In this document: piece after piece, positions 17,998 to 26,422 of the stretch
Position numbering within the stretch: the first letter of the stretch is position 1
How the letters are laid out: the number at the start of each line of letters is the position of its first letter
Source: Streptomyces sp. NBC_00247
GTDB taxonomy: Bacteria > Actinomycetota > Actinomycetes > Streptomycetales > Streptomycetaceae
Assembly (NCBI RefSeq): GCF_036188265.1
Contig: NZ_CP108093.1
Location: 3,671,001-3,735,000 of the forward strand
Length of the DNA: 64,000 nucleotides
Direction of reading: 5' to 3'
The notes under the pieces: model-generated
Told to the model about the DNA's origin: nothing
What the model saw: the letters and a program-made list of their open reading frames with translations, nothing else
The model's database searches: none
Program-made: the position numbers and the translations under genes

Positions 17998-19524
17998 GTG
18001 CCTCGTGGTGATGGACGACTCAACCACGACCTGCTCCCCGGCGAGAAGGGCCCCCAGGACGCTTGCGGCGTCTTCGGTGTCTGGGCTCCCGGCGAAGAGG
18101 TCGCCAAGCTCACCTATTTCGGACTGTATGCCCTGCAGCACCGTGGACAAGAGTCCGCGGGCATCGCAGTGAGCAACGGGTCCCAGATCCTGGTCTTCAA
18201 GGACATGGGACTGGTCTCGCAGGTCTTCGACGAAACGTCTCTGGGGTCGCTCCAGGGCCATATCGCGGTCGGTCATGCCCGCTACTCCACCACCGGTGCC
18301 TCGGTGTGGGAGAACGCGCAGCCGACGTTCCGTGCCACCGCGCACGGCTCGATCGCCCTCGGCCACAACGGCAACCTGGTCAACACGGCCCGTCTCGCGG
18401 AGATGGTCGCCGACCTGCCGCGCAAGAACGGCCGCTCCACCCAGGTCGCCGCGACGAACGACACCGACCTCGTGACCGCGCTGCTCGCCGAGCAGGTCGA
18501 CGACGAGGGCAAGCCGCTCACCATCGAGGAAGCAGCCACCAAGGTGCTTCCGCAGGTCCGCGGCGCCTTCTCGCTGGTCTTCATGGACGAACACACCCTC
18601 TACGCGGCCAGGGACCCGCAGGGCATCCGCCCGCTCGTCCTCGGACGCCTGGAGCGCGGCTGGGTCGTCGCGTCGGAGTCCGCCGCCCTCGACATCTGCG
18701 GGGCCAGCTACGTCCGCGAGATCGAGCCGGGCGAGCTGGTCGCCATCGACCAGAACGGTCTGCGCACCTCCCGCTTCGCGGAAGCGAAGCCCAAGGGCTG
18801 CGTCTTCGAGTACGTCTACCTGGCCCGCCCCGACACCGACATCGCCGGGCGGAACGTCTACCTCTCCCGCGTCGAGATGGGCCGGCGCCTCGCAGCCGAA
18901 GCCCCCGTCGAGGCGGACCTGGTCATAGCGACACCGGAGTCCGGCACTCCTGCCGCGATCGGTTACGCCGAGGCCAGCGGAATCCCGTTCGGTGCCGGGC
19001 TGGTCAAGAACGCGTACGTCGGCCGGACCTTCATCCAGCCCTCGCAGACCATCCGTCAGCTGGGCATCCGTCTGAAGCTGAACCCGCTCAAGGAAGTCAT
19101 CAAGGGCAAGCGCCTGGTGGTCGTGGACGACTCGATCGTCCGCGGCAACACCCAGCGCGCGCTGGTCCGGATGCTCCGCGAGGCCGGTGCCGCCGAGATC
19201 CACATCCGGATCTCGTCCCCGCCGGTCAAGTGGCCCTGCTTCTTCGGCATCGACTTCGCGACCCGCGCCGAGCTCATCGCCAACGGCATGTCGGTCGACG
19301 AGATCGCCACGTCCATGGGCGCCGACTCGCTGTCGTACATCTCCCTCGACGGGATGATCGAGGCGACGACGATCCAGAAGCCCAACCTCTGCCGCGCCTG
19401 CTTCGACGGTGAATACCCGATGGAGCTCCCGGACCCGGAGCTGCTCGGCAAGCAGCTGCTGGAGACCGAGCTGGCCGCCGGCCCCGCCGCCACCGCGGCG
19501 GCCGACGCGCTGCGTCGTCCGTGA
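17998..19524 (+). CDS. purF: Amidophosphoribosyltransferase
   Basis: 508 residues. First committed step of purine synthesis: PRPP plus glutamine to 5-phosphoribosylamine. A short propeptide (VPRGDGRLNHDLLPGEKGPQDA) precedes the N-terminal nucleophile Cys of CGVFGVWAPG, then YALQHRGQESAG, RYSTTG, HNGNLVN, and the PRPP-binding motif VVVDDSIVRGNTQR; C-terminal cysteines in NLCRACFDGEYP may belong to the Fe-S form. GTG 17998 fits the start of homologues and a leaderless promoter. purM follows after 57 nt, probably cotranscribed. Confidence 0.98.
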   Translation: MPRGDGRLNHDLLPGEKGPQDACGVFGVWAPGEEVAKLTYFGLYALQHRGQESAGIAVSNGSQILVFKDMGLVSQVFDETSLGSLQGHIAVGHARYSTTGASVWENAQPTFRATAHGSIALGHNGNLVNTARLAEMVADLPRKNGRSTQVAATNDTDLVTALLAEQVDDEGKPLTIEEAATKVLPQVRGAFSLVFMDEHTLYAARDPQGIRPLVLGRLERGWVVASESAALDICGASYVREIEPGELVAIDQNGLRTSRFAEAKPKGCVFEYVYLARPDTDIAGRNVYLSRVEMGRRLAAEAPVEADLVIATPESGTPAAIGYAEASGIPFGAGLVKNAYVGRTFIQPSQTIRQLGIRLKLNPLKEVIKGKRLVVVDDSIVRGNTQRALVRMLREAGAAEIHIRISSPPVKWPCFFGIDFATRAELIANGMSVDEIATSMGADSLSYISLDGMIEATTIQKPNLCRACFDGEYPMELPDPELLGKQLLETELAAGPAATAAADALRRP

Positions 19525-19581
19525 TCCGGACCGACCGGCGTCCCCTCCAGCCCCGTATTCCCACACGAAAGATCCCGGGCA

Positions 19582-20655
19582 ATGTCTGAGACAACAGGTG
19601 CTTCCTACGCTGCGGCCGGCGTCGACATCGAGGCGGGCGACCGCGCGGTCGAGCTGATGAAGCAGTGGGTGAAGAAGACGAAGCGCCCCGAGACCGAGGG
19701 TCTCGGCGGGCTCGGCGGATTCGCCGGACTCTTCGACGCCTCCGCGCTCAAGCGCTACGAGCGCCCGCTGCTGGCCTCCGCCACCGACGGCGTCGGCACG
19801 AAGGTCGACCTGGCGCGGCAGATGGGCGTCTACGACACCATCGGCCACGACCTGGTGGGCATGGTCGTCGACGACCTCGTCGTCTGCGGCGCCGAACCGC
19901 TCTTCATGACCGACTACATCTGCGTCGGCAAGGTGCATCCCGAGCGTGTCGCGGCGATCGTGAAGGGCATCGCCGAGGGCTGTGTCCTCGCCGGCTGCTC
20001 CCTGGTCGGCGGCGAGACGGCCGAGCACCCCGGGCTCCTCGGTCCGGACGACTTCGACGTCGCCGGCGCGGGGACGGGCGTGGTCGAGGCCGACCGTCTG
20101 CTCGGTCCCGATCGCATCCGCGAGGGTGACGCGGTGATCGCCATGGCGTCGTCCGGTCTTCACTCCAACGGGTACTCGCTCGTGCGTCACGTGGTCTTCG
20201 ACCGGGCGGGCTGGACCCTGGACCGCCAGGTGGAGGAGTTCGGCCGGACCCTCGGCGAGGAGCTCCTGGAGCCCACGCGGATCTACTCGCTGGACTGCCT
20301 CGCCCTCACCCGTACGACCGAGGTGCACGGATTCAGCCACGTCACCGGCGGCGGTCTTGCGAACAACCTGGCCCGGGTGATCCCGGACGGGCTGCACGCC
20401 ACGGTGGACCGCTCCACCTGGACCCCGGGCGCGGTGTTCGACCTGGTCGGCAAGGCCGGAAAGGTCGAGCGGCTGGAGCTGGAGAAGACGCTGAACATGG
20501 GCGTCGGCATGATCGCGATCGTCCCGGCGGACTCCGTGGACGTGGCGTTGACGACGCTGGCCGACCGCGGGGTCGACTCCTGGGTCGCCGGTGAGATCAC
20601 CGCCCGCGGCGACCACGCCACGGGCGCCGAGCTGACCGGCGACTACGCCCGCTGA
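19582..20655 (+). CDS. purM: Phosphoribosylformylglycinamidine cyclo-ligase (AIR synthetase)
   Basis: 357 residues. Closes the imidazole ring: FGAM to AIR with ATP. Landmarks: SYAAAGVDIEAGDRAVELMK, LASATDGVGTKVDLA, GHDLVGMVVDDLVVCGAEPLF, GGETAEHPG, SSGLHSNGYSLVR and HVTGGGLANNLARV. Length and motifs normal. Downstream of purF. Confidence 0.98.
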   Translation: MSETTGASYAAAGVDIEAGDRAVELMKQWVKKTKRPETEGLGGLGGFAGLFDASALKRYERPLLASATDGVGTKVDLARQMGVYDTIGHDLVGMVVDDLVVCGAEPLFMTDYICVGKVHPERVAAIVKGIAEGCVLAGCSLVGGETAEHPGLLGPDDFDVAGAGTGVVEADRLLGPDRIREGDAVIAMASSGLHSNGYSLVRHVVFDRAGWTLDRQVEEFGRTLGEELLEPTRIYSLDCLALTRTTEVHGFSHVTGGGLANNLARVIPDGLHATVDRSTWTPGAVFDLVGKAGKVERLELEKTLNMGVGMIAIVPADSVDVALTTLADRGVDSWVAGEITARGDHATGAELTGDYAR

Positions 20656-20868
20656 CCACCCGCGGGCACACCGCGAGCGGGCGGGGCAGGGCGACCGGGA
20701 TCGCCCGCCCGCCCGGCGGCGGCTCCCTGCCGACCGTCCGGCCCATGCCTCGTGAACATCGGACGGACACCCGGCGGACATCCCACGATGCCGTACCGCC
20801 CGCCCGGAGACCGGACAAGCGGTACGGGACGTCGAACGCCACGGCCCGATCGTGACCGGACAGCACAG

Positions 20869-20898
20869 AACCCGGTCCGGGCAGGCCCGGACCGGGTT
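20869..20898. terminator. Bidirectional terminator between purM and DUF3073 gene
   Basis: Perfect 13-bp stem AACCCGGTCCGGG / CCCGGACCGGGTT with a 4-nt loop, followed by GTTGTGT on the plus strand and by A-rich sequence before it, so it suits both convergent genes. Confidence 0.8.
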
Positions 20899-20915
20899 GT
20901 TGTGTCAGCGCGAGG

Positions 20916-21167
20916 TCAAGCGCCGCGGCGCTGGGACGAGGGACCGGACTCTTCGTCCTCGTCCTCGTCGTCGTTGTAAAGATCCGCGTACTGTGCGTAC
21001 GGGTCATCGTCCTCGTCGTCGTCCTCGAACGGCTCGGCGTTCGGTGGCTGACTCGAAGGTGATGCGCCCAGCTCATTGGCCAGACGGTTCAGGTCGGTTC
21101 CGCCGCTGCTGTACTTCAGCTGGCGGGCGACCTTTGTCTGCTTGGCCTTTGCCCGGCCGCGCCCCAT
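20916..21167 (-). CDS. DUF3073 small acidic-tailed protein
   Basis: 83 residues from ATG 21167. Basic N-terminus GRGRAKAKQTKVARQLKYSS characteristic of DUF3073, then a linker and a very acidic tail (FEDDDEDDDPY, NDDEDEDEES). The family is restricted to actinobacteria, has no known function and sits next to purM in Streptomyces. The split charge suggests nucleic-acid or ribosome association (inference). Confidence 0.88.
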   Translation of the reverse strand: MGRGRAKAKQTKVARQLKYSSGGTDLNRLANELGASPSSQPPNAEPFEDDDEDDDPYAQYADLYNDDEDEDEESGPSSQRRGA

Positions 21168-21481
21168 GGCTCGACCCCCTCGGTGACGGGGCTCGACGGC
21201 CCCAGAGTCTTGACACGCGTTCATGTTTCGGGACGGCCTCTCGGATGAGAGTCCGCGCCCGTAGAGCTTCAACGGTACCTGCTTCCGTGGCCATACGGTA
21301 CGCCGCCCGCGTCTTGCGCCTCGGTGCAGGACCAATGAGGAGCTCCGTCCTCGCTGGTCAACTGCGATTTTAACCTCTTCTCGGCGTGCGACCCGCCGAC
21401 CGGCGTGAGTCTTGTCTCGCCGGTCCCCCGCGGGCCCCGCCGACCGGGGAGGACATGCCGTTCCGGTCGGCGGGCGGTCGT
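21168..21481. other. Intergenic region upstream of DUF3073 gene
   Basis: 313 nt with no gene. Contains an AT-richer patch at 21362-21376 (CTGCGATTTTAACC) with TTGACC on the minus strand, a plausible promoter for the DUF3073 gene, and the vdh terminator at 21436-21474. Confidence 0.45.
21436..21474 (-). terminator. Terminator hairpin after vdh
   Basis: Perfect 12-bp stem CCCGCCGACCGG / CCGGTCGGCGGG with a 15-nt loop, starting 8 nt beyond the vdh stop on the minus strand. Confidence 0.65.
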
Positions 21482-22600
21482 TCAGGAGCGCGGGAGACGG
21501 CCGGCCCCGGCCATCCTCAGCTCGGCGATCCGGTCCGCGGCGGCGGCCGGCGGAATGCCGTCCGCCTTCGCACGTGCGAACAGCTCCAGCGTGGTGTCGA
21601 AGATCTTCGCCGTCTTCGCCCTGGCCCGCTCGAAGTCGAAACCGTGCAGTTCCTCGGCGACCTGGATCACGCCACCGGCGTTCACCACGTAGTCCGGCGC
21701 GTAGAGGATCGCGCGGTCCGCGAGGTCCTTCTCCACCCCCGGGTGCGCGAGCTGGTTGTTGGCGGCGCCGCAGACCACCTTCGCGGTGAGCACCGGCACG
21801 GTGGTGTCGTCGAGCGCGCCGCCGAGCGCGCACGGGGCGTAGATGTCGAGCCCCTCGGTGCGGATCAGGGCGTCGGTGTCCGCCACCACGGTGACCTCGG
21901 GGTGGGCGTCGGTGATCCGGCGCACCGACTCCTCGCGCACGTCGGTGACCACGACGTCGGCCCCGTCCTCCAGCAGGTGCCGCACCAGATGCCGGCCGAC
22001 CTTGCCGACGCCGGCGACGCCGACCTTCCGGCCGCGCAGGGTCGGATCGCCCCACAGGTGCTGGGCCGAGGCCCGCATCCCCTGGAAGACGCCGAACGCC
22101 GTGAGTACGGACGAGTCCCCCGCGCCGCCGTTCTCGGGGGAGCGCCCGGTGGTCCAGCGGCACTCGCGGGCGACGGTGTCCATGTCCTCGACGTACGTGC
22201 CGACGTCACAGGCCGTGACGTAGCGTCCGCCGAGGGAGGCCACGAACCGGCCGTAGGCGAGCAGGAGTTCCTCGGTCTTCACGAGGTCCGGGTCGCCGAT
22301 GACGACGGCCTTGCCGCCGCCGTGGTCGAGCCCGGCCATGGCGTTCTTGTACGACATCCCGCGCGCGAGGTTCAGCGCGTCGGCGACGGCGTCCGCCTCG
22401 GTGGCGTACGGGTGGAAACGGGTGCCGCCGAGGGCGGGGCCCAGGGCGGTGGAGTGGAGGGCGATGACGGCCTTGAGGCCGCTGGCCCGGTCCTGGCAGA
22501 TGACGACCTGCTCATGGCCTCCCTGGTCCGAGTGGAACAGAGTGCGCAGCACGTCCGCGGGGGCGGCGGGTGCGTCAGGTGCGCCGGTCACATCGGTCAC
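21482..22600 (-). CDS. vdh: Valine (branched-chain amino acid) dehydrogenase
   Basis: 372 residues. NAD-dependent oxidative deamination of valine, leucine and isoleucine; feeds acyl-CoA starters for polyketides and fatty acids. Catalytic Lys region [37 protein letters not shown], Rossmann motif [14 protein letters not shown], and [20 protein letters not shown]. Start GTG 22600 chosen because GGGAG lies 8 nt upstream and homologues begin with (M)TDV; the TTG at 22615 would swallow the ribosome site. Divergent from the gene at 22774. Confidence 0.95.
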   Translation of the reverse strand: MTDVTGAPDAPAAPADVLRTLFHSDQGGHEQVVICQDRASGLKAVIALHSTALGPALGGTRFHPYATEADAVADALNLARGMSYKNAMAGLDHGGGKAVVIGDPDLVKTEELLLAYGRFVASLGGRYVTACDVGTYVEDMDTVARECRWTTGRSPENGGAGDSSVLTAFGVFQGMRASAQHLWGDPTLRGRKVGVAGVGKVGRHLVRHLLEDGADVVVTDVREESVRRITDAHPEVTVVADTDALIRTEGLDIYAPCALGGALDDTTVPVLTAKVVCGAANNQLAHPGVEKDLADRAILYAPDYVVNAGGVIQVAEELHGFDFERARAKTAKIFDTTLELFARAKADGIPPAAAADRIAELRMAGAGRLPRS

Positions 22601-22773
22601 GGTGGTGACTCCCAAGTACGAAGCGGCGGAGGGGCCTTCTGAGGGTGGGAAAACCCCGGCGGACCGGCGGGGCCGGCCCGTTCGGTTCCGAGCGTAGGCG
22701 CTGCCCCCGCGCGGATCGCCCCTCTGCCGTGGATCACCCCCCGAGGGAGTACGGGCGTGACACGATCAGCTTC

Positions 22774-23619
22774 ATGTCGGTGGTGTCTTCAGTGCTCGTC
22801 CCTTACACGTCCTATCTGCGGGTGTACGAGCCCCTGGCCGCCTTCCCGGAGGCCGAGCGCGCGCACTGGACGCGCTACGCGCAACGTTCCGAGTTCCCCA
22901 CCGCGCAGGACGAACTCCGGCGCTCGCTCGCGGACTTGGTGCCCACTCCCCCGGTCGGGGTGAGTCCCCACGAGAGCGCCGACGCCTTCGTCGCGGAGGT
23001 CGACGGGGTGGTCTGCGTCTGCCCGTGGCGGACCCGGCTGCGCGGATGGCTGGCCCTGGAGGAACTAGAGGGTCTGTTTCCGGCCAATGTGCTGGACGCC
23101 GTGCTGCCGGAGGTGGTCCGGGACCAGCAGGTCGCCGACCACGAGCGGTGGCAGCGCCGGAACCCGGACGCACGGCCCTGGATCAGGACGGCGGTCTGGC
23201 ACGTACCGGTCCGCTGGTTCGTGCTCTTCGCCGACGGGGAGCGCGAGTACGGGGCGCCGGACGGCGAGGGCGGACCGGCGTCGCTGCGGTACCGGACACC
23301 CATGGTGGAGGCGCGGCGCAGGCTGGCGCGCGGGCTGCGGACGCTGCGCGAGACCGTGGACGACGGTCCGTTGGCGGACGGGCTGGTGGACGTGGGCCGC
23401 TGGCTGGAGGAGTTCCACCCCCGGTCGCTGGTCGAACTGGACTACGGGGGCCTGGTGCACGCCGTACCGGCCGCGCGGCTCGCCGAGGACCGGTCGGCCG
23501 CGGACGTGGCCGAGGGCATCGGGGCGCTGCGCGACGGCGACAACGACCGTGCCGCGGTGGCGTACGGCCGGCTCGCGGAACGCTGGCGCGCGGTGCGGGA
23601 CCTCCGGTCCGCCAACTGA
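22774..23619 (+). CDS. Conserved hypothetical protein
   Basis: 281 residues, no recognised domain. Begins SVVSSVLVPYTSYLRVYEPLAAFPE and contains WIRTAVWHVPVRWFVLFADGERE, RRRLARGLRTLRETVDDGPL and VELDYGGLVHAV. Codon use is normal for the genome and it sits between vdh and bldC, where Streptomyces has a conserved gene, so it is surely expressed. No signal peptide or membrane span. No Shine-Dalgarno before ATG 22774, so possibly leaderless. Confidence 0.8.
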   Translation: MSVVSSVLVPYTSYLRVYEPLAAFPEAERAHWTRYAQRSEFPTAQDELRRSLADLVPTPPVGVSPHESADAFVAEVDGVVCVCPWRTRLRGWLALEELEGLFPANVLDAVLPEVVRDQQVADHERWQRRNPDARPWIRTAVWHVPVRWFVLFADGEREYGAPDGEGGPASLRYRTPMVEARRRLARGLRTLRETVDDGPLADGLVDVGRWLEEFHPRSLVELDYGGLVHAVPAARLAEDRSAADVAEGIGALRDGDNDRAAVAYGRLAERWRAVRDLRSAN

Positions 23620-24610
23620 CGGGCGGGGTCCGGGGATCGCGCCCGGGACGGTCCACGGGTCCGCCCCGGCTTCCCGTCGGTCGGCCCGCCGCCATGCCCG
23701 CCGGTCGGCCTGTCCGGAGGGCGCGGCTTCGTGAAGTGAACGGTGCGAGGGCTGTCCGGCGTCAACATGTGTCGGCACACCGCACCACCAATGGATGCGA
23801 ATCGGAACACGGCGGCATGAAAGGTTCGAACCGGGGCAACCTCATGCCGAGGCGGTCGCAAGCAGCCCAACCGGATGGAACCGTGCCAAGGTGCGCCAAC
23901 CGCCTTCTTCGCCAGGAAGGCCGGCCGTGCGGCCGGCCGCGACCGGGAGGGAGTCGAGGGAGCCGATGATCGCCGACGAGACGCGCGGGCATGCGCGCGA
24001 ACCCACGGGAAACACCGAGGAGCGCCCGGCCGGGACGTGATCCGGCGAGCGCGAGTCGCGGGGCCGGCGCCTTCCGGGCCGGTCCGCAGCCCGGCTGACG
24101 GCCCGTCGGGTGCGTTCCCTGGGGCGGGAGGGCCTGGTGCGACGGGAGGCTACGTCCAGCGCCCTAGGTCTTACGTCCTGAACCGGTCCATTGGCCGCAA
24201 GCGTGACGGACGGCACTAAGGGCGCCCTTGCGTCCATCCCTACCCCTCGTGCCAAAATAGGACAAGGAGTCCGGGGAGGACTCTGTCCGTCCAACTATGG
24301 GCGGATTGCTCTGCATTGCGCGCTATGGGGGGTCTAGTGACTCCTGATTGCTCTGTGACTGATCGTTACTGACGCGTGACTGTCCGCTATGGCATGGTCC
24401 ATCGGCATCCGTCGCTGATGAACACCTGGGAGGGCAATTCCATCGGTTTGGCCGACGCGGCTGGACGGATGGTGTAGTTGTAGTGCCGAGGACAAGCCGT
24501 TCGTCCTATAACCGACTCGGCCCCCGTTCACCATTTCGGGCAACGTGGGCCAAGGTGCAGAATTTAGAGGAAAGAACCGAGATGGTTCGGTTCTCCCGAG
24601 GAGGCCGCTC
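23620..24610. other. Long bldC upstream region
   Basis: About 990 nt without a convincing gene. From 24230 it becomes AT-richer with CCAAAATAGGACAAGG (24249 onward), two GATTGCTCTG repeats at 24304-24313 and 24346-24355, and two CGCTATGG repeats at 24321-24328 and 24385-24392. A perfect 8-bp stem-loop (24573-24594) precedes the bldC ribosome site. Confidence 0.55.
24573..24594 (+). promoter_or_regulatory. bldC: Stem-loop in bldC 5' leader
   Basis: AGAACCGA and TCGGTTCT pair perfectly around GATGGT, ending about six bases before the GAGGAGG ribosome site of bldC. Position suggests an effect on translation or mRNA stability. Confidence 0.5.
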
Positions 24611-24817
24611 ATGACCGCTCGCACCCCTGATGCCGAGCCGCTGCTGACCCCGGCTGAGGTTGCCACGATGTTCCGCGTGGACCCGAAGACGGTCACCCGT
24701 TGGGCCAAGGCTGGCAAGCTCACGTCCATCCGCACGCTCGGTGGACATCGCCGATACCGCGAGGCAGAGGTCCGCGCACTGCTTGCGGGTATTCCGCAGC
24801 AGCGCAGCGAGGCCTGA
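24611..24817 (+). CDS. bldC: Developmental regulator BldC (MerR-like DNA-binding protein)
   Basis: 68 residues, exactly the known length. Single winged helix-turn-helix related to MerR: LLTPAEVATMFRVDPKTVTRWAKAG, KLTSIRTLGGHRRYREAEVRALL. BldC binds cooperatively to direct repeats and delays the switch from vegetative growth to sporulation. ATG 24611 preceded by GAGGAGG. Monocistronic with a strong terminator at 24947-24988. Confidence 0.98.
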   Translation: MTARTPDAEPLLTPAEVATMFRVDPKTVTRWAKAGKLTSIRTLGGHRRYREAEVRALLAGIPQQRSEA

Positions 24818-24946
24818 AACACCCCTGTCGCCGCATCACGACCGGGCAGCTGACGGCCCCCCAACCGCAGCCGCTCACCCATAGCTCCATACGACGGGCG
24901 CCCGCCCCAACGGGCGTCATACCTGTGCGATGCGGGTACGTCGTCA

Positions 24947-24988
24947 AGATCGCGCTGGACTCCGCCGGGTCCAGCGCGATCTTTTTTT
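24947..24988 (+). terminator. Intrinsic terminator of bldC
   Basis: Perfect 14-bp stem AGATCGCGCTGGAC / GTCCAGCGCGATCT with loop TCCGCCGG, then seven T. One of the few classical T-tract terminators in the window. Confidence 0.93.
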
Positions 24989-26110
24989 GTGCCCGGAAGT
25001 GCCGGGAGGTGCCCGGAAGTGCCCCGGTGGCCGGGCCGCGGGCATGTGCGGCCGTCCTGACCGGCCGGTACGTGCGTCCGGTAGGTGCGGCCCTGACGGG
25101 CCGCCGGTTCCCGCTCCGGCGCACGCCGGGCGCCTCCCCGCGGCGCCTTCCGGTCGTTTCCCGGGCCTCTCCGTGTGGCCTGCCGTGTCGCTTTCCGGCG
25201 GAGGCGCGGTGGGGGGTGTGGGCAGGTGTGGGGTTCCGTGTGCAACCCGGTGAAGGACTCTGTCCGGAGGCGGGGGAGCTACCCGTACGGGCCGGGAGAA
25301 ACCGGAGGGATGGATTCCACAGGAGCCCCGTAGAAGGGTGCAATTGCACATATTAAATTCGACGGTTGTATGGGGAGGGTAAAATCACCCTGTCCAAAAA
25401 CTGGTTGAGTGACTCCCGTCACACTCCCGGCCGCTCGCCGACATCCAGCCTGCCACTACGGGGAGGCGGGAAACACCGCCGATGGTCATGGAGGGCGGGG
25501 GCTTTCGCCCTTCGCTCCGGCGGCCTCCGTGTCGTTCCCGGGCCCCCGGCGCGGGGCGTCGGGGGCGGCGCCCCGATCGTGGAGGCGGGGCCGGGTGCCG
25601 GTGAGGTCCCGGAGGGTGCTCCAAGGGGCTCTGAGGCCCCCGGGGAACGGGATCGCGGCGCCCGGGAGCAGGTCGGAGCCCCTGGGGGCGTCGGTGACTT
25701 CGGGCGCCGTCGGGGAGCCTCCTGGGGCGGGGAGAGCCGTGGGTCCGGGGGCGACAGGGGCGGCGGCCTGGGCGGTGCGGGCTGCGGCAGGTACGGGCGG
25801 GCGGCCCCGGGGCCGGTCGGGCCGCCGCGCGGACTCTCGGACGGGCTCGGGCGGGCGCCCGGCTGGGCCCATGGCCTGCGGTCCCGGGTCTGCGGGTTCC
25901 GGTCTCGGGTCTCGGGTCTCGGGTCTCGCCGAGGGTGTGCGGCCGCCGGCGGCCGGGACCCGCGCATCGCGCCGAGGGAACGGCATGTGCCGTTCGTTCC
26001 GGGCGTGCGCCCACCGGATGCGCCCCGCGGGCCGCGCGCACCCCGCCCCCGGCTGCACTGCGCACGCCGCGCCCGCCTCGCCCCCGGTGGCGTAGGGCAC
26101 GGGAACGCGC
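24989..26110. other. 1.1-kb region without a recognisable gene; AT-rich palindromic island
   Basis: Open frames occur on both strands but all are Pro/Arg- or Gly-rich and unrecognised. At 25338-25349 lies GTGCAATTGCAC, a perfect 12-bp palindrome, inside an unusually AT-rich stretch (25335-25405: TATTAAATTC, GGTAAAATCACC). GTGAC-TCCC-GTCAC follows near 25410. Around 25900-25930 GGTCTCG is repeated in tandem. This could be an untranslated RNA gene or a control region. Confidence 0.4.
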
Positions 26111-26143
26111 GAAGGGCCCGGATCGAAATGATCCGGGCCCTTC
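26111..26143 (-). terminator. Terminator of tRNA-Asp
   Basis: GAAGGGCCCGGATC pairs with GATCCGGGCCCTTC around GAAAT, directly 3' of the minus-strand tRNA-Asp. Confidence 0.8.
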
Positions 26144-26151
26144 GATTGCTG

Positions 26152-26226
26152 CGGTCCTGACGGGATTTGAACCCGCGGCCTCCACCTTGACAGGGTGGCG
26201 AGCACTCCAAACTGCTCCACAGGACC
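26152..26226 (-). tRNA. tRNA-Asp (anticodon GTC)
   Basis: Minus-strand cloverleaf from 26226: acceptor GGTCCTG/CAGGACC, anticodon arm CCACC-CTGTCAA-GGTGG, T arm with TTCAAAT, discriminator G. No encoded CCA. Same sequence as the tRNA-Asp at 31685-31759. Confidence 0.95.
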
Positions 26227-26319
26227 TTGCTGTTGTTTTTCGCTTCCGTACTCTCGTCCGGCTGCGAAACAGGACTGTACAGGAGGTCGGCGGGCCAGGT
26301 CGAATTCACCTGGAGTGAC

Positions 26320-26355
26320 GGCCCGCTCACGCCCCGGGGGAGGGGTGAGCGGGCC
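26320..26355 (-). terminator. Terminator hairpin after hrpA
   Basis: Perfect 11-bp stem GGCCCGCTCAC / GTGAGCGGGCC, 68-103 nt beyond the hrpA stop on the minus strand. Confidence 0.55.
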
Positions 26356-26422
26356 GGATTCCTCAGGCTGTCCGACCGTTCCCGCACCGCCCGCCGGTCC
26401 GACGCGCACGGTCGGACACGGC

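Noticed and set aside
25385..26160. Candidate protein genes in the gap between bldC and tRNA-Asp
   Set aside because: Frames on both strands are equally long and low-complexity, none has a convincing start, and no family is recognisable.
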